Origin: Paenibacillus glycanilyticus NBRC 16618
Lineage (GTDB): Bacteria > Bacillota > Bacilli > Paenibacillales > Paenibacillaceae
Length of the DNA: 64,000 nucleotides
Reading direction: 5' to 3'
NCBI RefSeq assembly: GCF_004000805.1
Contig: NZ_BILY01000012.1
Coordinates: 1-64,000, forward strand
Shown here one piece after another: positions 52,172-60,923 of this stretch; positions within the stretch are counted from its first letter, which is position 1; every line of letters begins with the position of its first letter. Position numbers and translations under genes: made by a program. The notes beneath the pieces were generated by a model, which had not been told where the DNA came from, did not search any database, and saw only the letters and a list, made by a program, of their open reading frames with translations.

Positions 52172-52177
52172 ACTGTG

Positions 52178-52193
52178 TTTTTCACGTGAAACA
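52178..52193. promoter_or_regulatory. parS-like site (ParB/Spo0J binding)
   Basis: TTTTTCACGTGAAACA matches the parS 16-mer TGTTTCACGTGAAACA at 15 of 16 positions; only the second base differs. It lies between genes, just after the Btr-like gene. It may be a chromosomal ParB loading site. Confidence 0.55.
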
Positions 52194-52212
52194 TTTCATC
52201 GTGTAAATAGAC

Positions 52213-52243
52213 CGAAGCCCGGCAGTTCTGCTGCCGGGCTTCG
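52213..52243. terminator. Hairpin between convergent Btr-like and DUF11 genes
   Basis: CGAAGCCCGGCAG (52213-52225), loop TTCTG, CTGCCGGGCTTCG (52231-52243), a perfect 13-bp stem. T-runs are weak on both sides. Confidence 0.7.
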
Positions 52244-52258
52244 CTTGTATGGACGTGC

Positions 52259-54814
52259 TTACTCCTCTTCTTCCTTCACTTCGATTTCAACGGGATTGGA
52301 CGGCACCTGGAAGGTAGGACCTGCGACTTCGACGCGGAAGATGGCGACCGCCTGGTTCGTGATCTTCTCGTCCGCGCTGACCTGATTGGCAACCGCGCGG
52401 AAGGTTGCTTCTATCTCGGCTCCCGGGGGCAAAGTGCCAAGCGCAATCTGATCCGGCTGAACGCCGGGGCGCTGCTGGCCGTTTACCCTGACGCTGCCAG
52501 GCACAAACTCCAGAGGCTCCTGGAGTATATCCGACAGGCGCAAATCGACCAAAGGGGTCTGGCCGCGGTTTACAATCGTAACCGAGTAGGTAATATGTTC
52601 CCCTACTGTCACCTCGTCTGGTGAAGCGGATTTGGTCAAATCGACGGGAGGGGGAACAACCGTTGTCTCTTCCTGATCGGTTACGGGAGGAGTCTCGACG
52701 GATACGACCGTTACCGCATTCGCAATAATGCTGCCGTTCGCGGCGTTTAGCGGTACAACGAAAGACCGCTGAATCGTAATGGATTGACCCGGTTCCAGAA
52801 TGCCGGTCGTTTCCACAAGGCCAAGCAGCGGATCCGAAACTTGAACATTCGTTAACGGAATATTGCCCGTATTCGTTACCTTAATGGAGTAGATGATTGT
52901 ATCGCCTGGCGCCGCGGTTGAACGGTTTGCGGTTTTGTCCACGGCAAGACCCGGCAGGGCGGGAATAAGTACCGTTGCCGATCCCAGGACGGGGCCGGTC
53001 TGATCGGAGACGGCAGAGGCGATATTGACAATTGCGGTGTTGCCTCTTGTCTCCGCAGGAACAACATATGCGACTGGAAAGCTCCGAGATTCGCCGGCCG
53101 GAAGAATCGGGATCGTCTGATCCAGCGACAGAGTAGGATCGGTCACACGGACATTCGTCAGCGGAGCGTTCGACAGGTTCGTTACCGTTATCGTATACTG
53201 GACCGTTTCGCCCGGCAGCGCAATCTCACGGTCGACGGATTTGACAAGGGCTAGCTCGTAGTCGGGAGGGATAATCGTCGTAATGACTTCGTTGGATGGA
53301 ATATCGCCTGCTAGAATCGGACCGCCGATTATACTCTCGTATTGGAATTCCACAAGGGCCTGATTGCGAATAAGACCGTCCTCCGGGTAAGAACCGACTA
53401 CCGCCTGAAAAGTGACGGTAATGGTTCCGCCCGGCTCCAGAATGCCCAGGCTGATTCCGGTCAGCGGATTGCCTTCCGTCTGCGCTCCGTCAACGGTAAC
53501 GCTGCCGGGCACAAACGAGGTGTCGTTCGGCAAGGTGTCGAGCAGGAATACGGCGTCTGCCGCTGCCGTGCCCGAGTTGCTAACGATCACTGTATAGGTA
53601 AGCGTTTGGCCTAACTCCGCCGTTTCGGCATTAACGCTCTTCTGAACCGTAATCCGTGGGGAATTGATGTCGATATAGATTCCCGCGGCGATGACGGAGT
53701 AGCCGTCATTGGACGTCCGGAGCTGGAAGGCGGCCGTTGTTTGATTATTCGTTAACGTTTCGGAAATATCGACGTTTGTAATATCCCAGCTTTGCCGGCC
53801 GCCGACGATTTGGGTTCCGGGCTCGCCGCTAATCTGGTTCCGGTCGCCAAAGGTGCCGGAGGTGTCCAACTGACCGCTGTCATCGTTAATCTGCGAGGCA
53901 AAAAAGTTGTTCGGGAAGTTGTTGGGACCGGACAAGACGGTCAGGCTGGCTTCATTGGGGCCGAATAATACCTGATCGCCAACCTTGTTGGCATCGCCGT
54001 CCTGGGCGCAAAGCGCCATGCGGCCGCTCACCGGCCCCGAGACGGGTGTTGCGAATCCGGTCAGGACCGTCGTTACGGAGGGATCGCTGCCGGCGGCAAT
54101 CTCTACGATGCCGACATTTAGGCTCAGGTTACGGAACGGCATATTCGTATCTTCGTAAACGACGCAGAGCGTCCAGCCGCAGCTGTTGGCCGTGCTGTTG
54201 CCGAAATCGATATTGCCGACAACGCCACCCACGATATAGGGGCCGGCACCTCCGGCCTGTACGATAGAGGTCACATTGGCAGAGCGAAAATAGTTGTAGG
54301 TCGCGTTGCGGTAAGATACCTGCGCCGTAGCGGGATCGGGCGCCACGGACAAGGTCGTGCCCTGCGGCGTTGTAATGGAAACGGATTTATCGATGAATGG
54401 CAAATAATTGTTTGTCCCGCCGCTAACCCGGTAAGTACCTGCCCACACCAGCTCTGCGTAAAGAACCGTACTGTCTTCCGGCAATCGAAGCATTGCCATG
54501 GAACTGTCCAGATTAAAGTCAGAGGTTGATCCGGGCGGGTAGCTTCCGAACTGCAGGGCTGTATTTACAGTAATAAAATCTCCGATATAATCGCGGGTGC
54601 CGGGAACCCCTTCGGTCGAGGATCTGCTTAATCCCAGCGTATTGCCTGTAAAGGTAATCGCTCCGGTATCGTTGCCGCTGAAGCGAAGAATAAATGGCAT
54701 GTCATCACCGCCTATCCCATAAATAGATAAGCCAATATATGCTCTCCGGCCGCCTATAGTGTCATATTTCGGAGGACCGGCAGGCCGCGGAAAAATCGGC
54801 ATATCCTCCTGCAT
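52259..54814 (-). CDS. Large DUF11-repeat protein without a signal peptide
   Basis: 851 aa from the ATG at 54814, five bases after AAAGGAG. No signal peptide is seen: the start MQEDMPIFPRPAGPP is Pro-rich and polar. Residues about 45-395 form a unique beta-rich head (LRFSGNDTGAITFTGNTLGL, CGWTLCVVYEDTNMPF). Four DUF11-type repeats of about 110-120 residues follow (each with a K(S/T)xxxxxxxxGxxxxYxxxVxNxG pattern), then an acidic end KEEEE. DUF11 repeats usually build surface fibres or spore-related layers; how this one would leave the cell is unclear. Confidence 0.88.
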   Translation of the reverse strand: MQEDMPIFPRPAGPPKYDTIGGRRAYIGLSIYGIGGDDMPFILRFSGNDTGAITFTGNTLGLSRSSTEGVPGTRDYIGDFITVNTALQFGSYPPGSTSDFNLDSSMAMLRLPEDSTVLYAELVWAGTYRVSGGTNNYLPFIDKSVSITTPQGTTLSVAPDPATAQVSYRNATYNYFRSANVTSIVQAGGAGPYIVGGVVGNIDFGNSTANSCGWTLCVVYEDTNMPFRNLSLNVGIVEIAAGSDPSVTTVLTGFATPVSGPVSGRMALCAQDGDANKVGDQVLFGPNEASLTVLSGPNNFPNNFFASQINDDSGQLDTSGTFGDRNQISGEPGTQIVGGRQSWDITNVDISETLTNNQTTAAFQLRTSNDGYSVIAAGIYIDINSPRITVQKSVNAETAELGQTLTYTVIVSNSGTAAADAVFLLDTLPNDTSFVPGSVTVDGAQTEGNPLTGISLGILEPGGTITVTFQAVVGSYPEDGLIRNQALVEFQYESIIGGPILAGDIPSNEVITTIIPPDYELALVKSVDREIALPGETVQYTITVTNLSNAPLTNVRVTDPTLSLDQTIPILPAGESRSFPVAYVVPAETRGNTAIVNIASAVSDQTGPVLGSATVLIPALPGLAVDKTANRSTAAPGDTIIYSIKVTNTGNIPLTNVQVSDPLLGLVETTGILEPGQSITIQRSFVVPLNAANGSIIANAVTVVSVETPPVTDQEETTVVPPPVDLTKSASPDEVTVGEHITYSVTIVNRGQTPLVDLRLSDILQEPLEFVPGSVRVNGQQRPGVQPDQIALGTLPPGAEIEATFRAVANQVSADEKITNQAVAIFRVEVAGPTFQVPSNPVEIEVKEEEE

Positions 54815-54952
54815 GACCACTCCTTTAAGCCTAGTTACACGGCGCAATTAGGTACTTTAGCCCCGCATATAAACTTGGAAAATTAATCTATAATGAAGGA
54901 AACATTTTTCGATATTAATCGACATATTTTCTCAGAAAAGGTGAGTTGATCT

Positions 54953-55669
54953 ATGTTTTCTCCTTTCCAAAAGAAGAAAGAGCAGCAGCAATCGCGAGAG
55001 GATCTTGGGATTAGGAGGGACGTGGAGGAGCCTCAGGAGGAAGTGTCGGCTAGTTCGGCCAAAGCTGAACAGAGCGATGAGTCTTCAGGCTCGGTTCTGA
55101 TTAATAAGGGCCACTTGGACAAGCGGTCGCTTGATCTCGTATTCGCCGTTGAGCAGATGATTAAAGCCAAGCAGCATGTCGAAATGAGCCATAACGACCT
55201 GCAGGACCGGCTTGGGCATGCGAATGGTCAGATTGACCGGCTGAACAGGGATTTGAAGAACCTCGGCAAGGTTATCGAGGAACGGGAAAAAAGCATTTTG
55301 GATCTGGAAAAGCGGCTTAGCGACAAGAATCTGAAGGTTGATCAGATGATGGATGACTACCGCGAGCTTCACGCCACTTTATCCGGGGAGATAGAGGAGC
55401 TTAAGAGCGTGATCGAGCTCGAGCGCCAGAACTATGCGGGCCTGCTGCAGAAGCACAATGAAACAACCGCGGAAAAGAACAAGAAGATTAACGAGCTCGA
55501 GGAGAAGAATACACGGCTGGAAGCCGAGCTCTCCCAGATGAAGCAGAAATTTGATGCCCTCCGTCAGGAGAAGACGCATCTTCTTAACATTGTAAACGAC
55601 TTTACGAACCGGCTGACGTCTCCGTTTGCGCCAAACACAAGCTCTATTGATGGTGGTTCATCCGATTAA
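54953..55669 (+). CDS. Coiled-coil protein of unknown function
   Basis: 238 aa, polar, no signal peptide or TM. Residues about 60-220 form a long coiled coil (heptads from DLVFAVEQMIKAKQHVEM through RLEAELSQMKQKFDALRQEK). Charged, Gln-rich N-terminal tail. Not recognised as a named family. It lies 29 bp before the NodB deacetylase gene, so the two are probably co-transcribed and may act together at the cell envelope. Confidence 0.8.
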   Translation: MFSPFQKKKEQQQSREDLGIRRDVEEPQEEVSASSAKAEQSDESSGSVLINKGHLDKRSLDLVFAVEQMIKAKQHVEMSHNDLQDRLGHANGQIDRLNRDLKNLGKVIEEREKSILDLEKRLSDKNLKVDQMMDDYRELHATLSGEIEELKSVIELERQNYAGLLQKHNETTAEKNKKINELEEKNTRLEAELSQMKQKFDALRQEKTHLLNIVNDFTNRLTSPFAPNTSSIDGGSSD

Positions 55670-55698
55670 AGTCATGCCGGGAACGGGAGAAGAACGAT

Positions 55699-57003
55699 AT
55701 GGGGATGGAGACATACAGCACGCAGGTGTTGGAGCTGCTGTCTCTTGGGAGGACCTCAAGCGGTATTAGCCAGATGAAGATCGGCGTCACCCAAGATGAC
55801 AATTACGCAACCTACGTAATCGAAGTTGACGAGTTTACGTTTCTTGAACTTGAAGCGCTGGGGCCATTGCATGGAGACAGGATTCGAATCTCTCCTTACT
55901 CCAAGTGGGATCCTTACCGCAATTCGTATTATAGTTCTTTTATCCGAACGACGGGCAGTACCCGCGTTCCGTTATATTTTGCTTGCAGCGAAGCCTATAT
56001 GGCGTTGATTAAACAAATCCGCCAAGGGGAGCTTCCGCCTGTATCGCCGGCAAAAGAAGAGCAAGTGGTTCAAGCGATCTTGATGCCTGTTCCCAACCGG
56101 CCGGATTCAAGAAGCGGCTTCTCTTCGCGGCTGCCGAAGGTTGCGGTTGCTATTCTTATAATGATTGGCTTGCTGGCCATCCTTTCGATCGCTACCGGAG
56201 GCAAGGTGGACTCCGCGCGTTTGCTTGGCGGTCAAGTGGCGAAGGCCGAGGTGACAAAAGGTAATTCCGGCCTGCCGGTTGTCTATGCTTCATCCACAGA
56301 AAGCGACACGGCAGTCACTCAGGACGCTGCCGCTGTAGTAACGGCTGAACAGCCTGTCACTGCCGCTGCTCAGAATACGGTACTGTCCGAGTCAAAGGAA
56401 GAGAAGCCGGCTTTCAAAATCATTGATATCGATAAAGACAAGAAGTTTTTCGGTTTGCCGAAGCAGTATGTGGCTTTAACCTTCGACGATGGCCCCTCCA
56501 AGCTGACAAAGGATATCGTTGATATCCTGACGGAGCAGAACGTACCGGCGACCTTCCTGTTTATCGGGCAAAATGTGGCCCGCCATAAAGAAGCCGTCAC
56601 TTACGCAGCCGGGCATGGCATGTCCATCGGCAATCATTCCTGGGATCATAGCGTGCTCACCAAATCGACCGTGCAAGAACAAAGCGAGAACTTGTCCAAA
56701 GCAAGCAAAGCGATTGAAGAGCTGACCGATAAGCCGGTTACGTTATTCCGCCCGCCGTATGGCGCGGTTAATGACGAGCTCGTCTCCGCGGCCGATCAGC
56801 ATAATATGAAGACTTTACTGTGGAACCGGGACCCGGAGGACTGGAATGCTAAGACGCCGGAGGATATCACCGCGTACTTCCATCATGTCGAATCCGCTGG
56901 CGGCATCTATGTTCTGCATGAAGACAAATACACGGTACAAGCGCTTCCCGCTATTATAAAATATTTAAAAGGCAAGGATTTAACGTTTGTTGCCTTCAAG
57001 TAA
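55699..57003 (+). CDS. Membrane-anchored NodB polysaccharide deacetylase with novel N-terminal domain
   Basis: 434 aa. Residues 1-130 form an unrecognised cytoplasmic domain; a TM segment at about 146-167 and a Thr/Ala/Val-rich linker lead to an extracellular NodB domain (256-434). Catalytic TFDDGPS (Asp263, Asp264), metal ligands His313 and His317 (GNHSWDH), RPPYG, and DPEDW are all present. It should remove acetyl groups from peptidoglycan or another polymer. The inside domain could link enzyme activity to the coiled-coil partner. Confidence 0.9.
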   Translation: MGMETYSTQVLELLSLGRTSSGISQMKIGVTQDDNYATYVIEVDEFTFLELEALGPLHGDRIRISPYSKWDPYRNSYYSSFIRTTGSTRVPLYFACSEAYMALIKQIRQGELPPVSPAKEEQVVQAILMPVPNRPDSRSGFSSRLPKVAVAILIMIGLLAILSIATGGKVDSARLLGGQVAKAEVTKGNSGLPVVYASSTESDTAVTQDAAAVVTAEQPVTAAAQNTVLSESKEEKPAFKIIDIDKDKKFFGLPKQYVALTFDDGPSKLTKDIVDILTEQNVPATFLFIGQNVARHKEAVTYAAGHGMSIGNHSWDHSVLTKSTVQEQSENLSKASKAIEELTDKPVTLFRPPYGAVNDELVSAADQHNMKTLLWNRDPEDWNAKTPEDITAYFHHVESAGGIYVLHEDKYTVQALPAIIKYLKGKDLTFVAFK

Positions 57004-57033
57004 TCATAACTTTACTTATATGTTTCGCAGCGA

Positions 57034-57058
57034 AGCACCCGTTTTGGGTGCTTTTTTT
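57034..57058 (+). terminator. Terminator after the NodB gene
   Basis: AGCACCC (57034-57040), loop GTTTT, GGGTGCT (57046-57052), then T6. The rest of the gap to 57230 shows only a GGCTGAA/TTCAGCC inverted repeat (57082-57109) and no clear gene. Confidence 0.85.
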
Positions 57059-57230
57059 ATCCTTTTTGCAAAAAATATTTCGGCTGAATCGAAGCAGCAG
57101 GTTTCAGCCCTTGGAGCGCAGAAAAATTTAATCTTAAGCATCGGTCGATTTAGCGGTCTGCCGTTCGTTGATCCTATAAGGCCCAGTACCAGCGGCTAAC
57201 CATAATCTATGGGTAAAGGAGAATATCGCC

Positions 57231-57605
57231 ATGAAATTCCTTTGTTTAGGTTATTTGAATGCGGAAAGAATGGATGCGCTACCTAAGGAGACGATCGCCG
57301 AGATCATGAGTCAATGCACGCCTCATCTTGAGGAGCTCTATGGCACGAATCAGGTTCTTATCGATGCGGGTCTCGGGACGGAAGCCAGAAGCCTGCGGCG
57401 GGCAGGCGGGAAGGTGAAGGTGCTGGACGGTCCTTTTACCGAGACGAAAGAGATGATTGGCAGCGTGTTTATTATAGAAGCGGAAAATATGGAAGAAGCG
57501 GTACGGGTTGCGTCCCTGCATCCGGCCGTGCAGGTGAATGACGGTGAGCCGTTCGAATGGGGAATCGAGATCCGGCCGATTCATTATTTCAAAGGGGAAG
57601 GCTAA
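57231..57605 (+). CDS. YCII-related (DGPF) domain protein
   Basis: 124 aa ferredoxin-like fold with the family motif VLDGPFTETKEMIGSVFIIEA (in two parts) that gives it its DGPF name. Function is unsettled; many members lie beside sigma factors, but this one precedes a GNAT gene by 4 bp. RBS AAAGGAG precedes the ATG. Confidence 0.9.
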   Translation: MKFLCLGYLNAERMDALPKETIAEIMSQCTPHLEELYGTNQVLIDAGLGTEARSLRRAGGKVKVLDGPFTETKEMIGSVFIIEAENMEEAVRVASLHPAVQVNDGEPFEWGIEIRPIHYFKGEG

Positions 57606-57609
57606 TCGA

Positions 57610-58413
57610 ATGATTATAAAAGCTTGTACAATGGATGAGATCAAACCGCTCGTAGCCGAATATTTACAAGGCTTATCCTCGCCGTTTGATTCTTTTTTGG
57701 AGGATCATATCGTTACATCCGCCTTTTATCGGATTCAAGATGGTCAGGAGGACATTGGTTATTATGCCTTGCATAACGGAGAGCTGCTAACGCAGTTTTA
57801 CATCCGGAAGTCTTTTTTGAAGAAAGCGCAAGCCTTGTTTCTCGAAGCGCTGGAACGGCATGCGGTAAAAAATTTATTCGTACCCACCTGCGATGAGCTG
57901 TTTGTAAGCCTCTCTATTGATCAGGATTTTAAGATCAACAAGCAGGCTTACTTTTTTCAGGACAGCGGGGTAGAGATTCCGATCAACATGGAGAGCGATG
58001 AAGTATTCCGTCCTGCTGTACCGCAAGATCTTCCTGTAGTTCAGCAGGTGTGCGGAGATTTTTTAAATAATTATGATCAGTGGCTGCATGCTGGAGGGCT
58101 GTTCGTTTATTACAAAGGCAAGAACTTGCTGGGCATTGGAGTTGTGGAGTGCTCCAAGCTGCTTGACGGATTTGCCAGTATCGGAATGTTTACGAATGAA
58201 GCTTACAGGAAGCAGGGCTATGGGACAGCGCTAATCGTCCAGATGCGCAATTGGTGCAAGACTCGCGGCATAACCGCGATCTGCGGCTGTTGGTATTATA
58301 ACGAGGCGTCCAAGCGCACCTTGGAGAGAGCAGGCATGGTGACGATGACCAGGCTGTTAAATATAGAAGTATCTTTAAAAGCTGAAAATGAAGCCTACAG
58401 GACAGAGAAGTAA
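57610..58413 (+). CDS. GNAT family N-acetyltransferase
   Basis: 267 aa from the ATG at 57610 (GGGGAAGG upstream). The C-terminal half holds the acetyl-CoA loop YRKQGYGTALI (about 205-215) and the family's final strands ending with ASKRTLERAGM. The N-terminal half looks like a second, degenerate GNAT-like unit without the loop. Substrate unknown. Its stop overlaps the next gene (minus strand) by 19 bp. Confidence 0.88.
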   Translation: MIIKACTMDEIKPLVAEYLQGLSSPFDSFLEDHIVTSAFYRIQDGQEDIGYYALHNGELLTQFYIRKSFLKKAQALFLEALERHAVKNLFVPTCDELFVSLSIDQDFKINKQAYFFQDSGVEIPINMESDEVFRPAVPQDLPVVQQVCGDFLNNYDQWLHAGGLFVYYKGKNLLGIGVVECSKLLDGFASIGMFTNEAYRKQGYGTALIVQMRNWCKTRGITAICGCWYYNEASKRTLERAGMVTMTRLLNIEVSLKAENEAYRTEK

Positions 58414-58760
58414 CTCATGGATTCCTCGAACAGGATGGAGGAGTCAGGTGTTTCCTCTTCTCTGGCAGCCGCCGCCGAATGGTCCAAATTTGATAAAGCC
58501 ATAAGCACAAGCTCAGTCTTGGCATCGCCCCATACCTCGCGGTTCAGGAGAGCCATGTTCCGGGCGTCGGCAAGAGACTGCCGGTTTAGCTTGCACAGAA
58601 AATCGCCCCAGGCAATGATGTCAAAGTGCGGGGCATCGGTTGTTATGACGCATTCGCCCCAGCCGGTTTCCGAACCGCAGGACATGCTGAGCAGCCCGTA
58701 ATGGCTGTTGTCTCTGCATAGATGATAAAGCTGAATGCCCGAAATGATGTCTGTGTTCAT
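58395..58760 (-). CDS. Hypothetical protein, 121 aa
   Basis: Starts at an ATG with AAAGGA nine bases upstream. No signal peptide or TM. Contains a Cys/Gly-rich stretch SMSCGSETGWGECVITT and a helical centre. I do not recognise the family. Its tail overlaps the convergent GNAT gene by 19 bp, so it is a moderate-confidence gene. Confidence 0.6.
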   Translation of the reverse strand: MNTDIISGIQLYHLCRDNSHYGLLSMSCGSETGWGECVITTDAPHFDIIAWGDFLCKLNRQSLADARNMALLNREVWGDAKTELVLMALSNLDHSAAAAREEETPDSSILFEESMSYFSVL

Positions 58761-59017
58761 GGGTAACTATCCTTTCTTTACTTGCGCGTGTGAAATTAAT
58801 AGAATCTTACTCCTAATAGGTCGCGCTGTAAAATAAGACAGGGATAGATTCGCGTCAAATCCGGTCAATTAGCCGAATCTGGCAGGATTAGAGCAAGTAA
58901 ACCGAAATGGCTAATCATTTTATAGCGAGGATTCTTGCTAAAATAACGCTTTTCACTTTTTGAAGGAAAGAAGGAGAGTTCGAGAATTTTCGTTCAATCG
59001 GGTTTGCAGCTAGAAAA
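58761..59017. other. Intergenic region, nothing clear
   Basis: About 257 bp between the hypothetical gene and the terminator of the NAD(P)-binding gene. Only an ATTAGCC/GGCTAAT inverted repeat (58868-58915, 34-bp spacer) was noticed. No coding signal. Confidence 0.5.
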
Positions 59018-59042
59018 AAGACTCCCTGCTGCAGGGAGTCTT
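59014..59042 (-). terminator. Terminator of the NAD(P)-binding gene
   Basis: AAGACTCCCTGC pairs with GCAGGGAGTCTT around one T; on the minus strand the stem ends in six T. Confidence 0.88.
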
Positions 59043-59054
59043 CCTCGCTTATTC

Positions 59055-59699
59055 TTATTCCGCTTCGCCAACAAGCGTAAACCGCTCGTTCGCATGCTGC
59101 GGATTCTCGATTTCGTCCAGCACGGCGATGGCATAATCGGCATAACTCACGTAGCTTTGGCCTTGGCTGTTGACGATGACATGATCGAGACCTTTCGTAT
59201 ACGCGCCGGTTCTTTTTCCTTTTGGATCAAAGAAAGCTGCAGGGCTGATGTATGTCCAGGTAATGGAGCTGGTGTTCTTAAGCTCATCCAGCTGTTTGCC
59301 GGCGTTGGATGCTGTCGGATAGACGAAAGCCGGGAATTCGGGAGTGTCCATCAGCTTGGTTGTCTTTTGCTCGTCGACATAGAGGCTTCCTGCGCCGCCA
59401 ACGACGATAAGCTTCGTTCCGGGAGCATCCTGCAGCGCAGCGGTCAGCGCTCTTCCGGCATCCACATAAAGATGCTCTTCGCCTTCAGGGGCTTTAAACG
59501 TATTCACTACCACGTCAAAAGGCTTCAAATCCGCACCGGTCAGGTGAAAAATATCCTTCTCCAGAATGCTGACATTCGAATCACTGACTTTGGATGCGTT
59601 TCTAACGATAGCCGTTACCTCGTGGCCTCTCTCTTGGGCTTCCTTCATAATCAGGCTGCCTACCTGTCCGTTAGCGCCGATAATACCGATTTTCATCAT
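59055..59699 (-). CDS. NAD(P)H-binding atypical SDR
   Basis: 214 aa Rossmann protein. Loop IGIIGANGQVGSLIMKEA at residues 4-21, TAIVRNASK, VVNTFKAP and VVGGAGSLYVDE are typical of NmrA/YwnB-like proteins. They lack the SDR Tyr-Lys pair and may act as redox sensors or reductases. RBS GGAGGG. Divergent from the HxlR gene at 59839, its probable regulator. Confidence 0.9.
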   Translation of the reverse strand: MMKIGIIGANGQVGSLIMKEAQERGHEVTAIVRNASKVSDSNVSILEKDIFHLTGADLKPFDVVVNTFKAPEGEEHLYVDAGRALTAALQDAPGTKLIVVGGAGSLYVDEQKTTKLMDTPEFPAFVYPTASNAGKQLDELKNTSSITWTYISPAAFFDPKGKRTGAYTKGLDHVIVNSQGQSYVSYADYAIAVLDEIENPQHANERFTLVGEAE

Positions 59700-59775
59700 T
59701 TATTCCCTCCGGATTTGATGGATTTGTTTGGTGATTTCGTATAAACTAATCTTATTTCTTTGGTTCGATTTTTTA

Positions 59776-59808
59776 AAGTAGTCACTATTTTATTACATAG
59801 TCATAAAA
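59776..59808. promoter_or_regulatory. Candidate HxlR operator
   Basis: Between the divergent reductase and HxlR genes. TAGTCACTAT and ATAGTCAT flank an AT-rich centre: ACTAT pairs with ATAGT (8-bp spacer), and AGTC occurs twice. A similar AAAGTAGTNAC stretch precedes the HxlR gene at 31839. Confidence 0.45.
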
Positions 59809-59838
59809 ACAATACCATGAGGGAAACGAGGGATTGGA

Positions 59839-60189
59839 ATGGCTCGCAGCTCGTTTGAAGGCGAAATTCCGGAAGAGCAGATTGAAGTCTGTCCCGTTAC
59901 GGAAACACAAAATGTAATAGCCGGCAAATGGAAGATCATTATTTTGTGGCATTTGCGGGAGACGCGGCGGTTCGGAGAGCTCCAGCGCTTGGTGCCCGGC
60001 ATCTCGAAGGCGATACTAACCAGCCAGCTTAGAGAGCTGGAGAAGGATCAGATGGTAAACAGAGTGGTGTATCAGGAGGTTCCGCCCAAAGTCGAATACT
60101 CCCTTACGGAAGCGGGGGAGCAGTTTATTCCGATTCTCGAGAGTATGGGCGTATGGGGCAAAAAGTATGCAGCGAGGCGCAAATCCTGA
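59839..60189 (+). CDS. HxlR family transcriptional regulator (4 of 4)
   Basis: 116 aa: Cys18 in QIEVCPVTETQ at the usual sensor position, IAGKWKIIILWHLRE core, SKAILTSQLRELEKDQ recognition region, PPKVEYSLTEAG. RBS GAGGG precedes the ATG. Divergent from the NAD(P)-binding protein gene. Confidence 0.92.
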   Translation: MARSSFEGEIPEEQIEVCPVTETQNVIAGKWKIIILWHLRETRRFGELQRLVPGISKAILTSQLRELEKDQMVNRVVYQEVPPKVEYSLTEAGEQFIPILESMGVWGKKYAARRKS

Positions 60190-60249
60190 AACCTGCCAGC
60201 CTTACTATTCGTCTGAATAGGTATAAGCGGGACGGAAGGAGCTCTGGAC

Positions 60250-60645
60250 ATGCGGTTCATGCGGTTAGGGAAAATAGCTTTGGTCAGCGGAGGTTTGCTT
60301 GCTGCCATGTTGATCGGATTTATTGTCTTGCGGTTTGGCGGCGCGTTGTCGCAGGAAGGTAACCCGGCGCCCATCCTGTCTGCTATAGCAAAGCTGGAGT
60401 ATTCGGAAGAGAGTCATATGCGGTTTGGCGCTACGGATAACGGCAGCAGATATGTATCCGCCAATTCCGGACAGGACCGGTATGAACCGGTTAAAGCCTA
60501 TATGAAGCAGTATGGCTGGTCGTTCAAGGAGCAAATGGGCTCCGGATTGATGTTCGAACGAAACGGACAATCTTCCGTCATAGAGACAAGACTCTATTCG
60601 AAGCATTACTATCTCTGGGATATTCCAAATGAAGTGATAAGCTGA
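60250..60645 (+). CDS. Small membrane-anchored hypothetical protein
   Basis: 131 aa. One N-terminal hydrophobic segment (about 8-30, uncleaved anchor or signal), then about 95 polar residues outside with no motif I recognise. RBS AAGGAG eight bases upstream. Followed by its own terminator. Confidence 0.75.
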   Translation: MRFMRLGKIALVSGGLLAAMLIGFIVLRFGGALSQEGNPAPILSAIAKLEYSEESHMRFGATDNGSRYVSANSGQDRYEPVKAYMKQYGWSFKEQMGSGLMFERNGQSSVIETRLYSKHYYLWDIPNEVIS

Positions 60646-60654
60646 AGTTATAAG

Positions 60655-60692
60655 AAACCACGCCAAAGTTTGGGGTGGTTTTGTTATTTTTC
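60655..60692 (+). terminator. Terminator after the small membrane protein gene
   Basis: AAACCACGCC (60655-60664), loop AAAGTTT, GGGGTGGTTT (60672-60681), then TGTTATTTTT. Confidence 0.75.
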
Positions 60693-60869
60693 GGGCGGTC
60701 CCGGATCGGGAAAGTGGAGAATAGTTCAGGGAATGGTTAAAAAATCATGTGGAAATAGCGTCGATTATAGCTTCAAACTGTCGTATAATAGAACTAGTCA
60801 TTTTATCTATTTATCAACCTGTAGCATAGAAGCAGTTCATTTTTTTGATCAGAAATGATGTGTGAGAAA

Positions 60870-60885
60870 TTTCACGAGCGTGAAA
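60870..60885. promoter_or_regulatory. Inverted repeat in the mqo leader
   Basis: TTTCACG-AG-CGTGAAA, perfect 7-bp arms, 39 bases before the mqo ATG. A -10-like TATAAT lies at 60784-60789. It could be an operator or a small RNA hairpin. Confidence 0.4.
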
Positions 60886-60923
60886 CATCCTTTCTGCAAA
60901 TCGAAAGGTTAAGGACGGTTAAC

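Noticed and set aside
56987..57199. Short plus-strand frame after the NodB gene
   Set aside because: It runs through the terminator hairpin and lacks an RBS.
58417..58701. Plus-strand 94-codon frame opposite the 121-aa hypothetical gene
   Set aside because: No RBS and low-complexity Ser/Ala composition; the minus-strand frame has a good RBS and better protein character.
60865..60890. Second parS-like sequence in the mqo leader
   Set aside because: TTTCACG and CGTGAAA are split by AG, so the CACGTG core needed for ParB is broken. Kept only as an inverted repeat.
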